15,537 nucleotides of DNA from JAICYJ01 sp035473255 (lineage in GTDB: Bacteria; Actinomycetota; Thermoleophilia; Gaiellales; JAICJC01): NCBI GenBank assembly GCA_035473255.1, contig DATIOK010000030.1, positions 1 through 15,537 on the forward strand. The letters are read 5' to 3'. Shown in pieces: positions 1-6,049 of this stretch (its first letter is position 1; each line of letters begins with the position of its first letter). The notes under the pieces were generated by a model. That model made no database searches. It saw only the letters and a program-made list of their open reading frames with translations, and was not told where the DNA came from. Position numbers and translations under genes: made by a program.

Positions 1-1
1 G

Positions 2-556
2 TGGTACTTCCTGTTCCTGTTCGAGCTGCTGCGCATCTTCAAGCAGCCGTGGCAGCTGATCTTCGCCACCATCATCATCCCCACGCTGCTGATGGTGCTG
101 CTGATCGCCTGGCCGTTCCTCGACACGGGCCGCGACCGGCGGCTGTCGCGGCGCCCGGCCGGAGTCGCGCTGGGCCTGGCGACGCCGGCGGTGCTGATCG
201 CGCTGACGATCGCCGGCGGCTCGGCCCCGGGCGCCATCACCGGCGCCAACATCAGCAAGAACCCCGCGATCAACGCGCTGCCCGGCTCGCAGCTGATCGC
301 CGACGCCGCCTGCGCGACCTGCCACACGTTCCCGACCGGCGGCGCCTCCGGGCCCGGCTCCTCGCTGGCCAACGGCTCGACCAAGTACGGCACCGACCAG
401 AAGGCGCTGGCCGACTGGATCGGGCACGGCGCCAGCCAGTCCGGCACCGGCATGCCGGCCTTCGACCAGTCGTTCAACAAGCAGCAGATCGACCAGATCG
501 CCCAGGTGATCGCGTCGCTCAAGACCAACAGCGTGCAGCCGCTCGGCGGCAGCTAG
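2..556 (+). CDS. Menaquinol:cytochrome c reductase, cytochrome b C-terminal/cytochrome c fusion subunit (5'-partial)
   Basis: The gene enters from the left edge; 184 residues remain. The visible part opens with WYFLFLFELLRIFK, the conserved end of the cytochrome b C-terminal (subunit IV-like) domain. A membrane helix follows at about residues 17-39, then a PFLD...RRLSRRP segment and a second helix at about 53-75. The C-terminal half is a small c-type cytochrome: CATCH at residues 104-108 binds haem covalently, and Met151 in GTGMPAF is the likely sixth iron ligand. Subunit IV-cytochrome c fusions are known from the Bacillus QcrC type and from actinobacterial bc complexes. The protein should sit in the cytoplasmic membrane with the haem domain outside, passing electrons from menaquinol to a terminal oxidase. 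The rest of cytochrome b and the Rieske protein presumably lie upstream. The overlapping longer frame starting at base 1 is low-complexity shadow. The family is secure; the exact subunit name is less so. Confidence 0.88.
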   Translation, partial: WYFLFLFELLRIFKQPWQLIFATIIIPTLLMVLLIAWPFLDTGRDRRLSRRPAGVALGLATPAVLIALTIAGGSAPGAITGANISKNPAINALPGSQLIADAACATCHTFPTGGASGPGSSLANGSTKYGTDQKALADWIGHGASQSGTGMPAFDQSFNKQQIDQIAQVIASLKTNSVQPLGGS

Positions 557-570
557 CCGCGTGTAGCAGT

Positions 571-576
571 TAGGCT
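571..576 (+). promoter_or_regulatory. Putative -10 box of the ubiX-menG-polyprenyl synthase operon
   Basis: TAGGCT lies 7 nt before the ubiX ATG in the 27-nt gap after the cytochrome gene. It fits the actinobacterial TANNNT -10 pattern and would place transcription start at or next to the start codon, giving a leaderless mRNA. No clear Shine-Dalgarno or -35 element is seen. The call rests on the same box recurring before other leading genes in this window. Confidence 0.5.
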
Positions 577-583
577 CCCGGCC

Positions 584-1192
584 ATGCGAGTCATGCTCGG
601 CATCACCGGCGCCTCCGGCGCGCCCTACGCGGCACGGATCCTGCGCGCCCTGTCCGACCACGGCGCCGGCGTCGGCGTCTGCGCCTCCGCCGCCGGCCGC
701 CAGGTGATCGCGCTCGAGATCTACGGCGACCGCGGCATGGACGGCGGCGACGCGCTGGAGCGGTTCGTGGCCGACCACGGCAGCGCCGACACGCGCATCT
801 GGGCCGAGCGCGACTACTCGGCGCCCTACGCCTCGGGCAGCTCGCGCACCGACGCGGTCGTCGTATGCCCCTGCTCGATGGCCTCGATCGGCACGATCGT
901 GGCCGGCGCCGAGGCCAACCTGATCCATCGCGCAGCCGGCGTGCAGCTGAAGGAGCGGCGCAAGCTGGTGGTGGTGCCGCGGGAGACGCCGCTCTCGTCG
1001 ATCCACCTCGAGAACCTGCTGCGGCTGCGGAACGCCGGCGCCGACGTGATCGCGGCGATGCCGGCCTTCTACCACCTGCCACAGACCATCGACGACCTGG
1101 TCGCGTTCGTGGCCGGGCGGGTGCTCGACTCGATCGGCGTCGACGTGACCCTGCACGAGCGCTGGGGCGAGTCGCAGGTGGGTGCACCGTGA
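584..1192 (+). CDS. ubiX: UbiX-family flavin prenyltransferase
   Basis: A full-length (202 aa) UbiX-family protein. It carries the N-terminal FMN-binding GITGASG (residues 6-12), CPCS (95-98), KERRKL...PRETP (123-136) and PAFYH (160-164), all family hallmarks in the usual order. UbiX joins dimethylallyl phosphate to reduced FMN to make prenyl-FMN, the cofactor of UbiD-type decarboxylases. In the futalosine pathway such a decarboxylase acts on the prenylated naphthoate late in menaquinone synthesis. No UbiD or UbiA homologue is in the window, so the partner enzymes must be elsewhere. The ATG is chosen because the glycine-rich loop begins five residues later and no in-frame upstream start is needed. 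Its stop TGA overlaps the GTG start of menG, so the two are probably translationally coupled. Cytoplasmic. Confidence 0.92.
   Translation: MRVMLGITGASGAPYAARILRALSDHGAGVGVCASAAGRQVIALEIYGDRGMDGGDALERFVADHGSADTRIWAERDYSAPYASGSSRTDAVVVCPCSMASIGTIVAGAEANLIHRAAGVQLKERRKLVVVPRETPLSSIHLENLLRLRNAGADVIAAMPAFYHLPQTIDDLVAFVAGRVLDSIGVDVTLHERWGESQVGAP
1176..1182 (+). promoter_or_regulatory. Ribosome binding site for menG
   Basis: AGGTGGG, inside the end of ubiX, lies 6 nt before the GTG at 1189. One mismatch from AGGAGG and correct spacing support this GTG as the menG start over the much longer upstream frame. Confidence 0.5.
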
Positions 1193-1875
1193 CCCTCCAG
1201 CCCGAGCGCGTCCGCGACATGTTCGACCGCATCTCGCCCAGCTACGACCGCATGAACCTGCTGATGTCGATGGGCCGAGACGGATGCTGGCGGCGGCTGG
1301 GCGTGCGCGCGTCGGGCGTGCAGCCGGGCGATGCCGCGCTCGACGTCTGCTGCGGCACCGGCGACTTCGCCGTCGAGCTGCGGCGCGCGGTGGGGCCCTC
1401 CGGCCGCGTGGTCGGGCTCGACTTCTCGCCTCAGATGCTGGAGATGGCCCGGCGCAAGAGCAGCGCCGTCGAGTGGCTGCAGGGGGACGCGCTGGCGCTC
1501 CCGTTCGCAGACGGCGAGTTCGCCGCCGCCTGCGTCGGTTTCGGCGTGCGCAACCTGTCCGACCACCGCCGCGGATTCGCCGAGATGGCGCGGGTGGTGC
1601 GACCCGGCGGCCGCGTCGTGTGCCTGGAGATGAGCACGCCGGCGGCGCCGATCAGGCCCTTCTCCCAGCTCTGGACCGACCGCGGCGTGCCGGTGCTGGG
1701 GCGGATCGTGGCCCACGACCCCGAGGCGTACCGCTACCTGCCGGAGTCGGTGCACCGGTTCCCACCGGCGCCTGAGCTGGCCGAGATCATGCGCGACGCC
1801 GGCCTGGTCGACGTCGGATACCGGCGGCTGATGCTGGGCGTGGTGGCGCTGCACGTGGGGACGGTGTCTGGGTGA
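1189..1875 (+). CDS. menG: Demethylmenaquinone methyltransferase (MenG/UbiE)
   Basis: 228 aa from the GTG that overlaps the ubiX stop (GTGA). The N-terminus RVRDMFDRISPSYDRMN is the classic UbiE/MenG opening, followed by the SAM-binding DVCCGTGDF (residues 52-60), acidic motif GLDFSPQM (Asp78), GDALALPFADGEF, GFGVRNLSDH and YRYLPESVHRFP. It transfers a methyl group from SAM to the demethylmenaquinone ring, the last step of menaquinone synthesis. The open frame extends upstream to 865, but that part lies over ubiX and does not resemble the family, so the GTG at 1189 is preferred. Its own TGA overlaps the GTG of the polyprenyl synthase. Side chain, prenyl-flavin and methylation functions are therefore made from one message. 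The family is certain; menaquinone rather than ubiquinone is inferred from mqnA/C/E nearby. Confidence 0.93.
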   Translation: MTLQPERVRDMFDRISPSYDRMNLLMSMGRDGCWRRLGVRASGVQPGDAALDVCCGTGDFAVELRRAVGPSGRVVGLDFSPQMLEMARRKSSAVEWLQGDALALPFADGEFAAACVGFGVRNLSDHRRGFAEMARVVRPGGRVVCLEMSTPAAPIRPFSQLWTDRGVPVLGRIVAHDPEAYRYLPESVHRFPPAPELAEIMRDAGLVDVGYRRLMLGVVALHVGTVSG

Positions 1876-2822
1876 GCCTTGCCACCTCGGCGCACCAGGC
1901 CTTCGCCGAGCGGGTCGAAGAGCGGCTGGAGCAGGCGGTTGCGACCGACCCCGGCGCCGTCGCCAGGGCCGGCGGCCAGACGCTTCGCTCCGGCGGCAAG
2001 CGGCTGCGGCCGCTGCTGGTCTCGATGTGCGCCACCGACGCCGCCCGCGGGCGCTTCGAGCTGGTGCGGGCAGGCTGCGCCGTCGAGCTGGTGCACATGG
2101 CGACGCTGGTGCACGACGACGTGCTGGACGCCGCGCCGCTTCGCCGCGGGCATCCCACGGTCTGGCGCACCGACGGCCGCGGGCTGGCCACTGCCACCGG
2201 CGACCACGTGTTTGCGCGCGCCTTCGCCGAGCTGACGGCGACCGGGGACATGCCGGCCGTCACGATCCTGGCCGACGCCTGCCTGGGCCTGGCCCGCGGC
2301 GAGATCCTGCAGCGCCGCCAAGCCGGCGACCCGAGCGTCACCGTCGACGGCTACCTGGAGCGATGCACGCTCAAGACCGGCCGCCTGTTCTCGGCGGCAG
2401 CGCGACTTGGGGCCCGCTTCTCGCAGCTGTCCGGAGACGACGCCGCGGCGCTGGGCCGCTTCGCCGAGGCGCTGGGCCTGGCCTTCCAGATCGCCGACGA
2501 CGTGCTCGACTGCGACGGCGACCCCGACACCACCGGCAAGCCGCTTGGCACCGACCTGCTGGACGGCACCGTCACGCTGCCGCTGCTGGTGGCCGCCCGC
2601 CGTGACCCGCAGGTGGCGGCCGTGATCGCCCGCGGCGCCGTGCCCGACGACGTGCTGCCGACGCTGGCGCGGGTTGTGAGATGCGGTGCCGTGGCCGCGG
2701 CCCGCGCCGAGGCACAGCGGCTGGCGGAGCGGGCGACGGCCGAGCTGGACGCCGTCGGCGCTCCGGTCGACACGGAGGCGCTGCGCGAGGCCGTGCTGCT
2801 TGCCTCCGACCGCAGCGCGTAG
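1872..2822 (+). CDS. Long-chain all-trans polyprenyl diphosphate synthase
   Basis: 316 aa, starting at a GTG that overlaps the menG stop. It condenses isopentenyl diphosphate units onto an allylic primer. Both aspartate-rich motifs are intact: DDVLD at residues 82-86 (first) and DDVLD at 209-213 (second), with GGKRLRP near residue 40 for substrate phosphate binding. Ala77, five residues before the first aspartate, is a small residue, as in medium/long-chain (about C35-C50) enzymes rather than farnesyl or geranylgeranyl synthases. Its place directly after menG, as in many menaquinone operons, suggests it makes the menaquinone side chain (heptaprenyl or similar); exact length cannot be read from sequence. 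It could also serve lipid-carrier synthesis. No subunit-1 partner is present, so it is probably homomeric. Its TAG is 2 bp from the opposing gene's stop. Confidence 0.9.
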   Translation: MSLATSAHQAFAERVEERLEQAVATDPGAVARAGGQTLRSGGKRLRPLLVSMCATDAARGRFELVRAGCAVELVHMATLVHDDVLDAAPLRRGHPTVWRTDGRGLATATGDHVFARAFAELTATGDMPAVTILADACLGLARGEILQRRQAGDPSVTVDGYLERCTLKTGRLFSAAARLGARFSQLSGDDAAALGRFAEALGLAFQIADDVLDCDGDPDTTGKPLGTDLLDGTVTLPLLVAARRDPQVAAVIARGAVPDDVLPTLARVVRCGAVAAARAEAQRLAERATAELDAVGAPVDTEALREAVLLASDRSA

Positions 2823-2824
2823 GC

Positions 2825-4123
2825 CTAGGTGAACGTCCGGGTGTAGGGAGCACCGGACAGCAGCGCGCGCTGCGCCACGCCGTCGATGATCGTGTCGAAT
2901 CGCAGCCGCTCGGGCGACCAGTCGCGCTCGCCGACCCGGAAGCCACCGCCCGCGAGCGGCGTCATCGGCGCGCGCTCGTCGCTCAGGTGGTCACAGCCCC
3001 ACCACAGCCGTCCCTCCCGCGCCGCCACCCGGAAGTTGGTCAACCAGGCGTTGTGTGACCGGTAGTGGCCGAGGAACGGCCGCCACTGATCGGGGCAGGA
3101 GCCGTCGTCCTCCAGCGGCTCCGACAGCTCGAGCGCGAACGGCTCGGGCTCGCCGCCGCCGGCCAGCGCCAGCGCGGCCCGGGCCATCGCGGTGCCGCCC
3201 ATGTATCCGCAGGCCATCGCCACCGCACCGAGCCCGTCGTAGCTCGCCAGCATCTTCGACCCGGTGCCGATCATGCCGCCGCCGTGGCCGAAGTCCTTCG
3301 AGCCGATCGCGATCCCGTAGCCGTAGTGCCCGCCGTCTCCCTCCTGGTCGTCCTCGACGTGCGGCGCCAGCATCGCCGCCCAGCTCTCGGCCGACAGCAG
3401 CCGTTCGTCGCGGGTCATCAGCGCCCGCAGGTAGATCGCGAGATCGCCCGGGCTCGAGCAGATGCAGCCGTCGGCCTCGGCGCTGTCGATCCAGGTGGCC
3501 GGCACCAGCCCGTGCTCGGGCCGCCAGGGCCGGTCGTCGAAGGCCGGCACGGTGGCCTGGGCCAGCCGCGGCCGCATCTCCTGCACGATCCAGGGCTCCG
3601 ACTCGGCCATCCCCAGCGGCTCCAGGATCCGCTCCGACACGAGCCTCGGGTAGCCGTGGCCGGAGACGCGCTCCAGCATGCAGCCGATCACCCGGTAGCC
3701 GACGTTCGAGTACCAGAGGTGCTCACCGGGGCCGAACCCGACCTCGGTGTCCGCCAGCGCCACGACGTCGTAGTTGGATCCGGTCGCGATCTCCGCGCCC
3801 TGGATCAGCCCGGATGAGTGGGTCAGCAGGTGGTGCAGCGTGATCGGCGTGGTCGTCCCACCCACCGCGAACCAGGGCAGCACGTCGGTGACCGGCGCGT
3901 GCAGGTCGAGCAGGAGCCGCTCGGCCAGCTGCAGCGCCACGATCGCGGTGAACGACTTGCCGATCGAGCCGAACTGGAACATCGTGCCGTCGGGGACGCC
4001 GTAGCTGCGCGAGGCCAGCGTGCGTTCGCCGTCGGTGACCGCCACCGCCATCGATGACGCGGCACCGGTCGCGAGCACCGTCTCGGCGTAGGCATCCAAC
4101 CTGTCTGCGAGCTCGTCGGCCAT
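2825..4123 (-). CDS. Serine hydrolase, beta-lactamase class C/DD-peptidase fold
   Basis: 432 aa. The catalytic SxxK is SIGK (Ser53, Lys56), the second motif is YSN (Tyr138-Asn140) and HGG (His280-Gly282) replaces KTG; all three are needed for the acyl-serine mechanism. LLTHSSGL near residue 99-106 is also typical. About 100 C-terminal residues after HGG's domain resemble the small beta-barrel tail (DUF3471-like) found in many such hydrolases. No signal peptide or membrane anchor is visible at the N-terminus (MADELADRLDAYAE), so a cytoplasmic esterase or peptidase acting on a small substrate seems more likely than a penicillin-binding protein. This family includes esterases, D-aminopeptidases and beta-lactamases, so the substrate cannot be assigned, and antibiotic resistance should not be assumed. 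It diverges from mqnE and has no clear link to menaquinone synthesis. Confidence 0.85.
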   Translation of the reverse strand: MADELADRLDAYAETVLATGAASSMAVAVTDGERTLASRSYGVPDGTMFQFGSIGKSFTAIVALQLAERLLLDLHAPVTDVLPWFAVGGTTTPITLHHLLTHSSGLIQGAEIATGSNYDVVALADTEVGFGPGEHLWYSNVGYRVIGCMLERVSGHGYPRLVSERILEPLGMAESEPWIVQEMRPRLAQATVPAFDDRPWRPEHGLVPATWIDSAEADGCICSSPGDLAIYLRALMTRDERLLSAESWAAMLAPHVEDDQEGDGGHYGYGIAIGSKDFGHGGGMIGTGSKMLASYDGLGAVAMACGYMGGTAMARAALALAGGGEPEPFALELSEPLEDDGSCPDQWRPFLGHYRSHNAWLTNFRVAAREGRLWWGCDHLSDERAPMTPLAGGGFRVGERDWSPERLRFDTIIDGVAQRALLSGAPYTRTFT

Positions 4124-4129
4124 CGCGCC

Positions 4130-4135
4130 AGCCTA
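4130..4135 (-). promoter_or_regulatory. Putative -10 box of the serine hydrolase gene
   Basis: On the minus strand this reads TAGGCT, 6 nt before the ATG at 4123, consistent with a leaderless transcript. It is one arm of the inverted repeat at 4129-4156 shared with the mqnE promoter. Confidence 0.5.
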
Positions 4136-4149
4136 CCCAGTCACGCGGG

Positions 4150-4155
4150 TAGACT
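4150..4155 (+). promoter_or_regulatory. Putative -10 box of the mqnE-mqnA operon
   Basis: TAGACT, 9 nt before the mqnE ATG. Transcription would start at, or within about 3 nt of, the start codon. No Shine-Dalgarno sequence is present. The expected -35 region of this promoter overlaps the -10 box of the divergent hydrolase gene. Confidence 0.5.
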
Positions 4156-4164
4156 GACGCCTGC

Positions 4165-5274
4165 ATGGCCACCGCCGCCCGCCTGGACACGCTCGCCGAG
4201 ATCCGCGAGAAGGTGCTCGCCAACGAGCGCCTCGACTTCGACGACGGCGTGGCGCTGCTCGAGACGGACGATCTCACCGGCCTCGGCGAGCTGGCCGACA
4301 CCGCCCGGCGCCTGCGCGGCGGCAGCGACGAGGTGTTCTTCGTCAACAACCTGTACCTGAATTTCACGAACGTGTGCCGCGTGAAGTGCAAGTTCTGCGC
4401 GTTCGCGGTCACCGGCAAGCAGCCGTCCGCCTACACCTGGGAGATCGACAAGCTCGTGGAGCACGCCGTCGAGGTGCACGAGCGCGAGCACTACAGCGAG
4501 ATCCACATGGTCGGCGGCGAGAACCCGCACCTGGAGTACAGCTACTACATCGACCTCACGCGGGAGCTGCACACTGCGCTGCCCGACGTGCACCTGAAGC
4601 TCTACACGGCGTCCGAGATCCACCACATGCACAAGCTGTCGGGGCTGCCGCACGCGCAGATCCTGGCCGAGCTGCAGGAGGTGGGGCTGGGCTCGCTGCC
4701 GGGCGGCGGTGCCGAGGTGTTCGCCGACCGCGTGCGGCGGCTGGTGGCCCCGGGCAAGGAGCATCCCGACAACTGGATCGCGACCCACCGCGCCGCCCAC
4801 GGCATCGGCATGCCCACCCACTGCACCATGCTCTACGGGCACGTCGAGAACTACGAGGAGCGGGTCGACCACTGGATGCGGCTGCGCGACCTGCAGGACG
4901 AGACCGGCGGCTTCCTGGCCTTCGTGCCGCTGCCCTTCCACCCCGAGAACACGGTCTTTCAGCGGCGCGGCTGGCGCTTCTCGACCGGCTACGACGACCT
5001 CAAGATGGTGGCCGTGTCGCGCCTGATGCTGGACAACATCCCCAACATCAAGGCCTACTGGATCATGCTCTCGACGCCGGTGGCTCAGGTCGCCCTGCAC
5101 TACGGCGCCAACGACATCCAGGGCACCGTCATGGAGGAGCAGATCGCCCACGCCGCGGGCGCCGTCACGCCTCAGGAGGAGAAGGTGCAGAGCCTGGTGG
5201 CGCTGATCCGCGACGCCGGCCGGATGCCCGTGCAGCGCGACACGCTGTACAACGTGGTGCGCACCTTTGCTTAG
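4165..5274 (+). CDS. mqnE: Aminofutalosine synthase (radical SAM)
   Basis: 369 aa. The radical-SAM cluster is CRVKCKFC (Cys71, Cys75, Cys78), preceded by NLYLNFTNVC. Further family marks are the VGGENPHLEYSYYIDLTREL segment, KLYTASEIHHMHKLSG, GLGSLPGGGAEVF, the glycine-rich TMLYGHVEN and the C-terminal RDTLYNVVRTF. MqnE adds the 5'-deoxyadenosyl radical from SAM to the enolpyruvyl double bond of 3-[(1-carboxyvinyl)oxy]benzoate, giving aminofutalosine after rearrangement and loss of CO2. It is told from its paralogue MqnC (also in this window) by IHMVGGENPHLE and HLKLYTASEIHH in place of the MqnC forms. The ATG is supported by the promoter box just upstream. The last 8 nt overlap mqnA, whose product makes MqnE's substrate. 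Cytoplasmic and oxygen-sensitive by family. Confidence 0.95.
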   Translation: MATAARLDTLAEIREKVLANERLDFDDGVALLETDDLTGLGELADTARRLRGGSDEVFFVNNLYLNFTNVCRVKCKFCAFAVTGKQPSAYTWEIDKLVEHAVEVHEREHYSEIHMVGGENPHLEYSYYIDLTRELHTALPDVHLKLYTASEIHHMHKLSGLPHAQILAELQEVGLGSLPGGGAEVFADRVRRLVAPGKEHPDNWIATHRAAHGIGMPTHCTMLYGHVENYEERVDHWMRLRDLQDETGGFLAFVPLPFHPENTVFQRRGWRFSTGYDDLKMVAVSRLMLDNIPNIKAYWIMLSTPVAQVALHYGANDIQGTVMEEQIAHAAGAVTPQEEKVQSLVALIRDAGRMPVQRDTLYNVVRTFA

Positions 5275-6034
5275 GCTGGGGCGGATCAGCTACGCCAACA
5301 TGGCGCCGGTGTTCTACGAGCTGGACGGCGAGGGCCTGGAGCAGGTCAGCGGCGTGCCCACCACGCTGAACCGGATGCTGATGGCGGGCGAGATAGACGT
5401 GGCGCCGATCAGCTCGATCGAGTACGCGCGACACGCCGACAAGCTGCGGCTGCTGCCGCGCCTGTGCGTGTCCACCGAGGGCGCCGTCGACTCGATCCAG
5501 CTGATCACGCGCAAGCCGATCGAGCAGGTGCGCTCGGTCGCGGTCACGCCCGAGAGCGCGACCTCGGTGGTGCTGACGCGGGTGCTGCTGGGCGAGGTGG
5601 AGCTGGTGCCGCTCGACCAGCCGGCCGACGCCCGCATGCTGATCGGCGACGCCGCGCTGCAGAGCGCCTTCGACGATCCCACGCCGCACTACGACCTGGG
5701 CCGCCTCTGGCAGGAGCGCACCGGGCTGCCGATGGTGTACGCCGTCTGGGCCTGCCGGCAGGGCGTCGAGGACGGCCTCGAGGAGCTGGAGCGGGCGCAC
5801 CTGCGCGCGCTGGCCGTGTCCCGCTCCGAGCCGGAGGCGCTGGCGCGCAGGGCATCCGCCGAGTACGGCTGGCCGGCCGGCTTCCTGGCCCGCTACTTCG
5901 AGAAGCTGCGCTACCACTTCGGCCCGCGTGAGCGGCAGGGGCTGGTGCGGTTCTTCGAGCTGGCGCACCTGGCCGGCGAGCTGGAGACGGTGCCGGAGCT
6001 GCACTTCGTGCAGGGCGTCCGCACCGAGGCGTGA
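5267..6034 (+). CDS. mqnA: Chorismate dehydratase
   Basis: 255 aa. MqnA removes water from chorismate to form 3-[(1-carboxyvinyl)oxy]benzoate, the committed step of the futalosine pathway. The sequence has the periplasmic-binding-protein-like MqnA fold signature: GRISYANMAPVFY near the N-terminus, VSGVPTTLNRML, DVAPISSIEYA, the STEGAVDSIQLITRKPIEQVRSVAV strand region, LIGDAAL and DLGRLWQERTGLPMVYAVW. The TTG at 5267 is chosen because it places the conserved LGRISYAN motif directly at the N-terminus; no ATG precedes this motif. It overlaps the end of mqnE by 8 nt with no Shine-Dalgarno, so translation is probably coupled. MqnD belongs to the same superfamily, but the N-terminal GRISYANMAP pattern fits MqnA. 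Its stop is 6 bp from the opposing phosphatase stop. Confidence 0.93.
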   Translation: MLRLGRISYANMAPVFYELDGEGLEQVSGVPTTLNRMLMAGEIDVAPISSIEYARHADKLRLLPRLCVSTEGAVDSIQLITRKPIEQVRSVAVTPESATSVVLTRVLLGEVELVPLDQPADARMLIGDAALQSAFDDPTPHYDLGRLWQERTGLPMVYAVWACRQGVEDGLEELERAHLRALAVSRSEPEALARRASAEYGWPAGFLARYFEKLRYHFGPRERQGLVRFFELAHLAGELETVPELHFVQGVRTEA

Positions 6035-6036
6035 AC

Positions 6037-6049
6037 CCGGCTACGCCGG
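6037..6049. terminator. Small GC hairpin at the mqnA/phosphatase convergence (weak terminator candidate)
   Basis: CCGGC-TAC-GCCGG forms a 5-bp stem with a 3-nt loop exactly where the two convergent genes end; the phosphatase stop codon overlaps the stem-loop. No T-run follows on either side, so intrinsic termination is doubtful, and such stems arise often by chance at this G+C content. Confidence 0.2.

Larger units (their letters stand above)
4129..4156. repeat. Inverted repeat spanning the divergent hydrolase/mqnE promoters
   Basis: The arms CAGCCTACCC (4129-4138) and GGGTAGACTG (4147-4156) are inverted copies matching at 9 of 10 positions, separated by 8 nt. Each arm holds the -10 box of one of the two divergent genes. 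It may simply be two similar promoters back to back, or an operator for a dimeric regulator controlling both. Confidence 0.5.

Noticed and set aside
1..573. A frame beginning at base 1 over the cytochrome gene.
   Set aside because: It is A/R/H/P-rich, while the other frame encodes the conserved cytochrome b segment and the CATCH haem site.
865..1188. An upstream extension of the menG frame.
   Set aside because: It lies over ubiX, has low-complexity RG-rich sequence, and the MenG family starts at the GTG at 1189.
2825..4123. Calling the serine hydrolase a beta-lactamase resistance gene.
   Set aside because: It has HGG in place of KTG, no signal peptide and a C-terminal extra domain. The fold is shared by many esterases and peptidases, so resistance is not supported.
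4141..5151. A 336-residue minus-strand frame over mqnE, and a similar one at 11910-13049 over mqnC.
   Set aside because: Both are V/H/Q/D-rich antisense shadows of the radical SAM genes. Their likeness to each other only mirrors the mqnE/mqnC paralogy.
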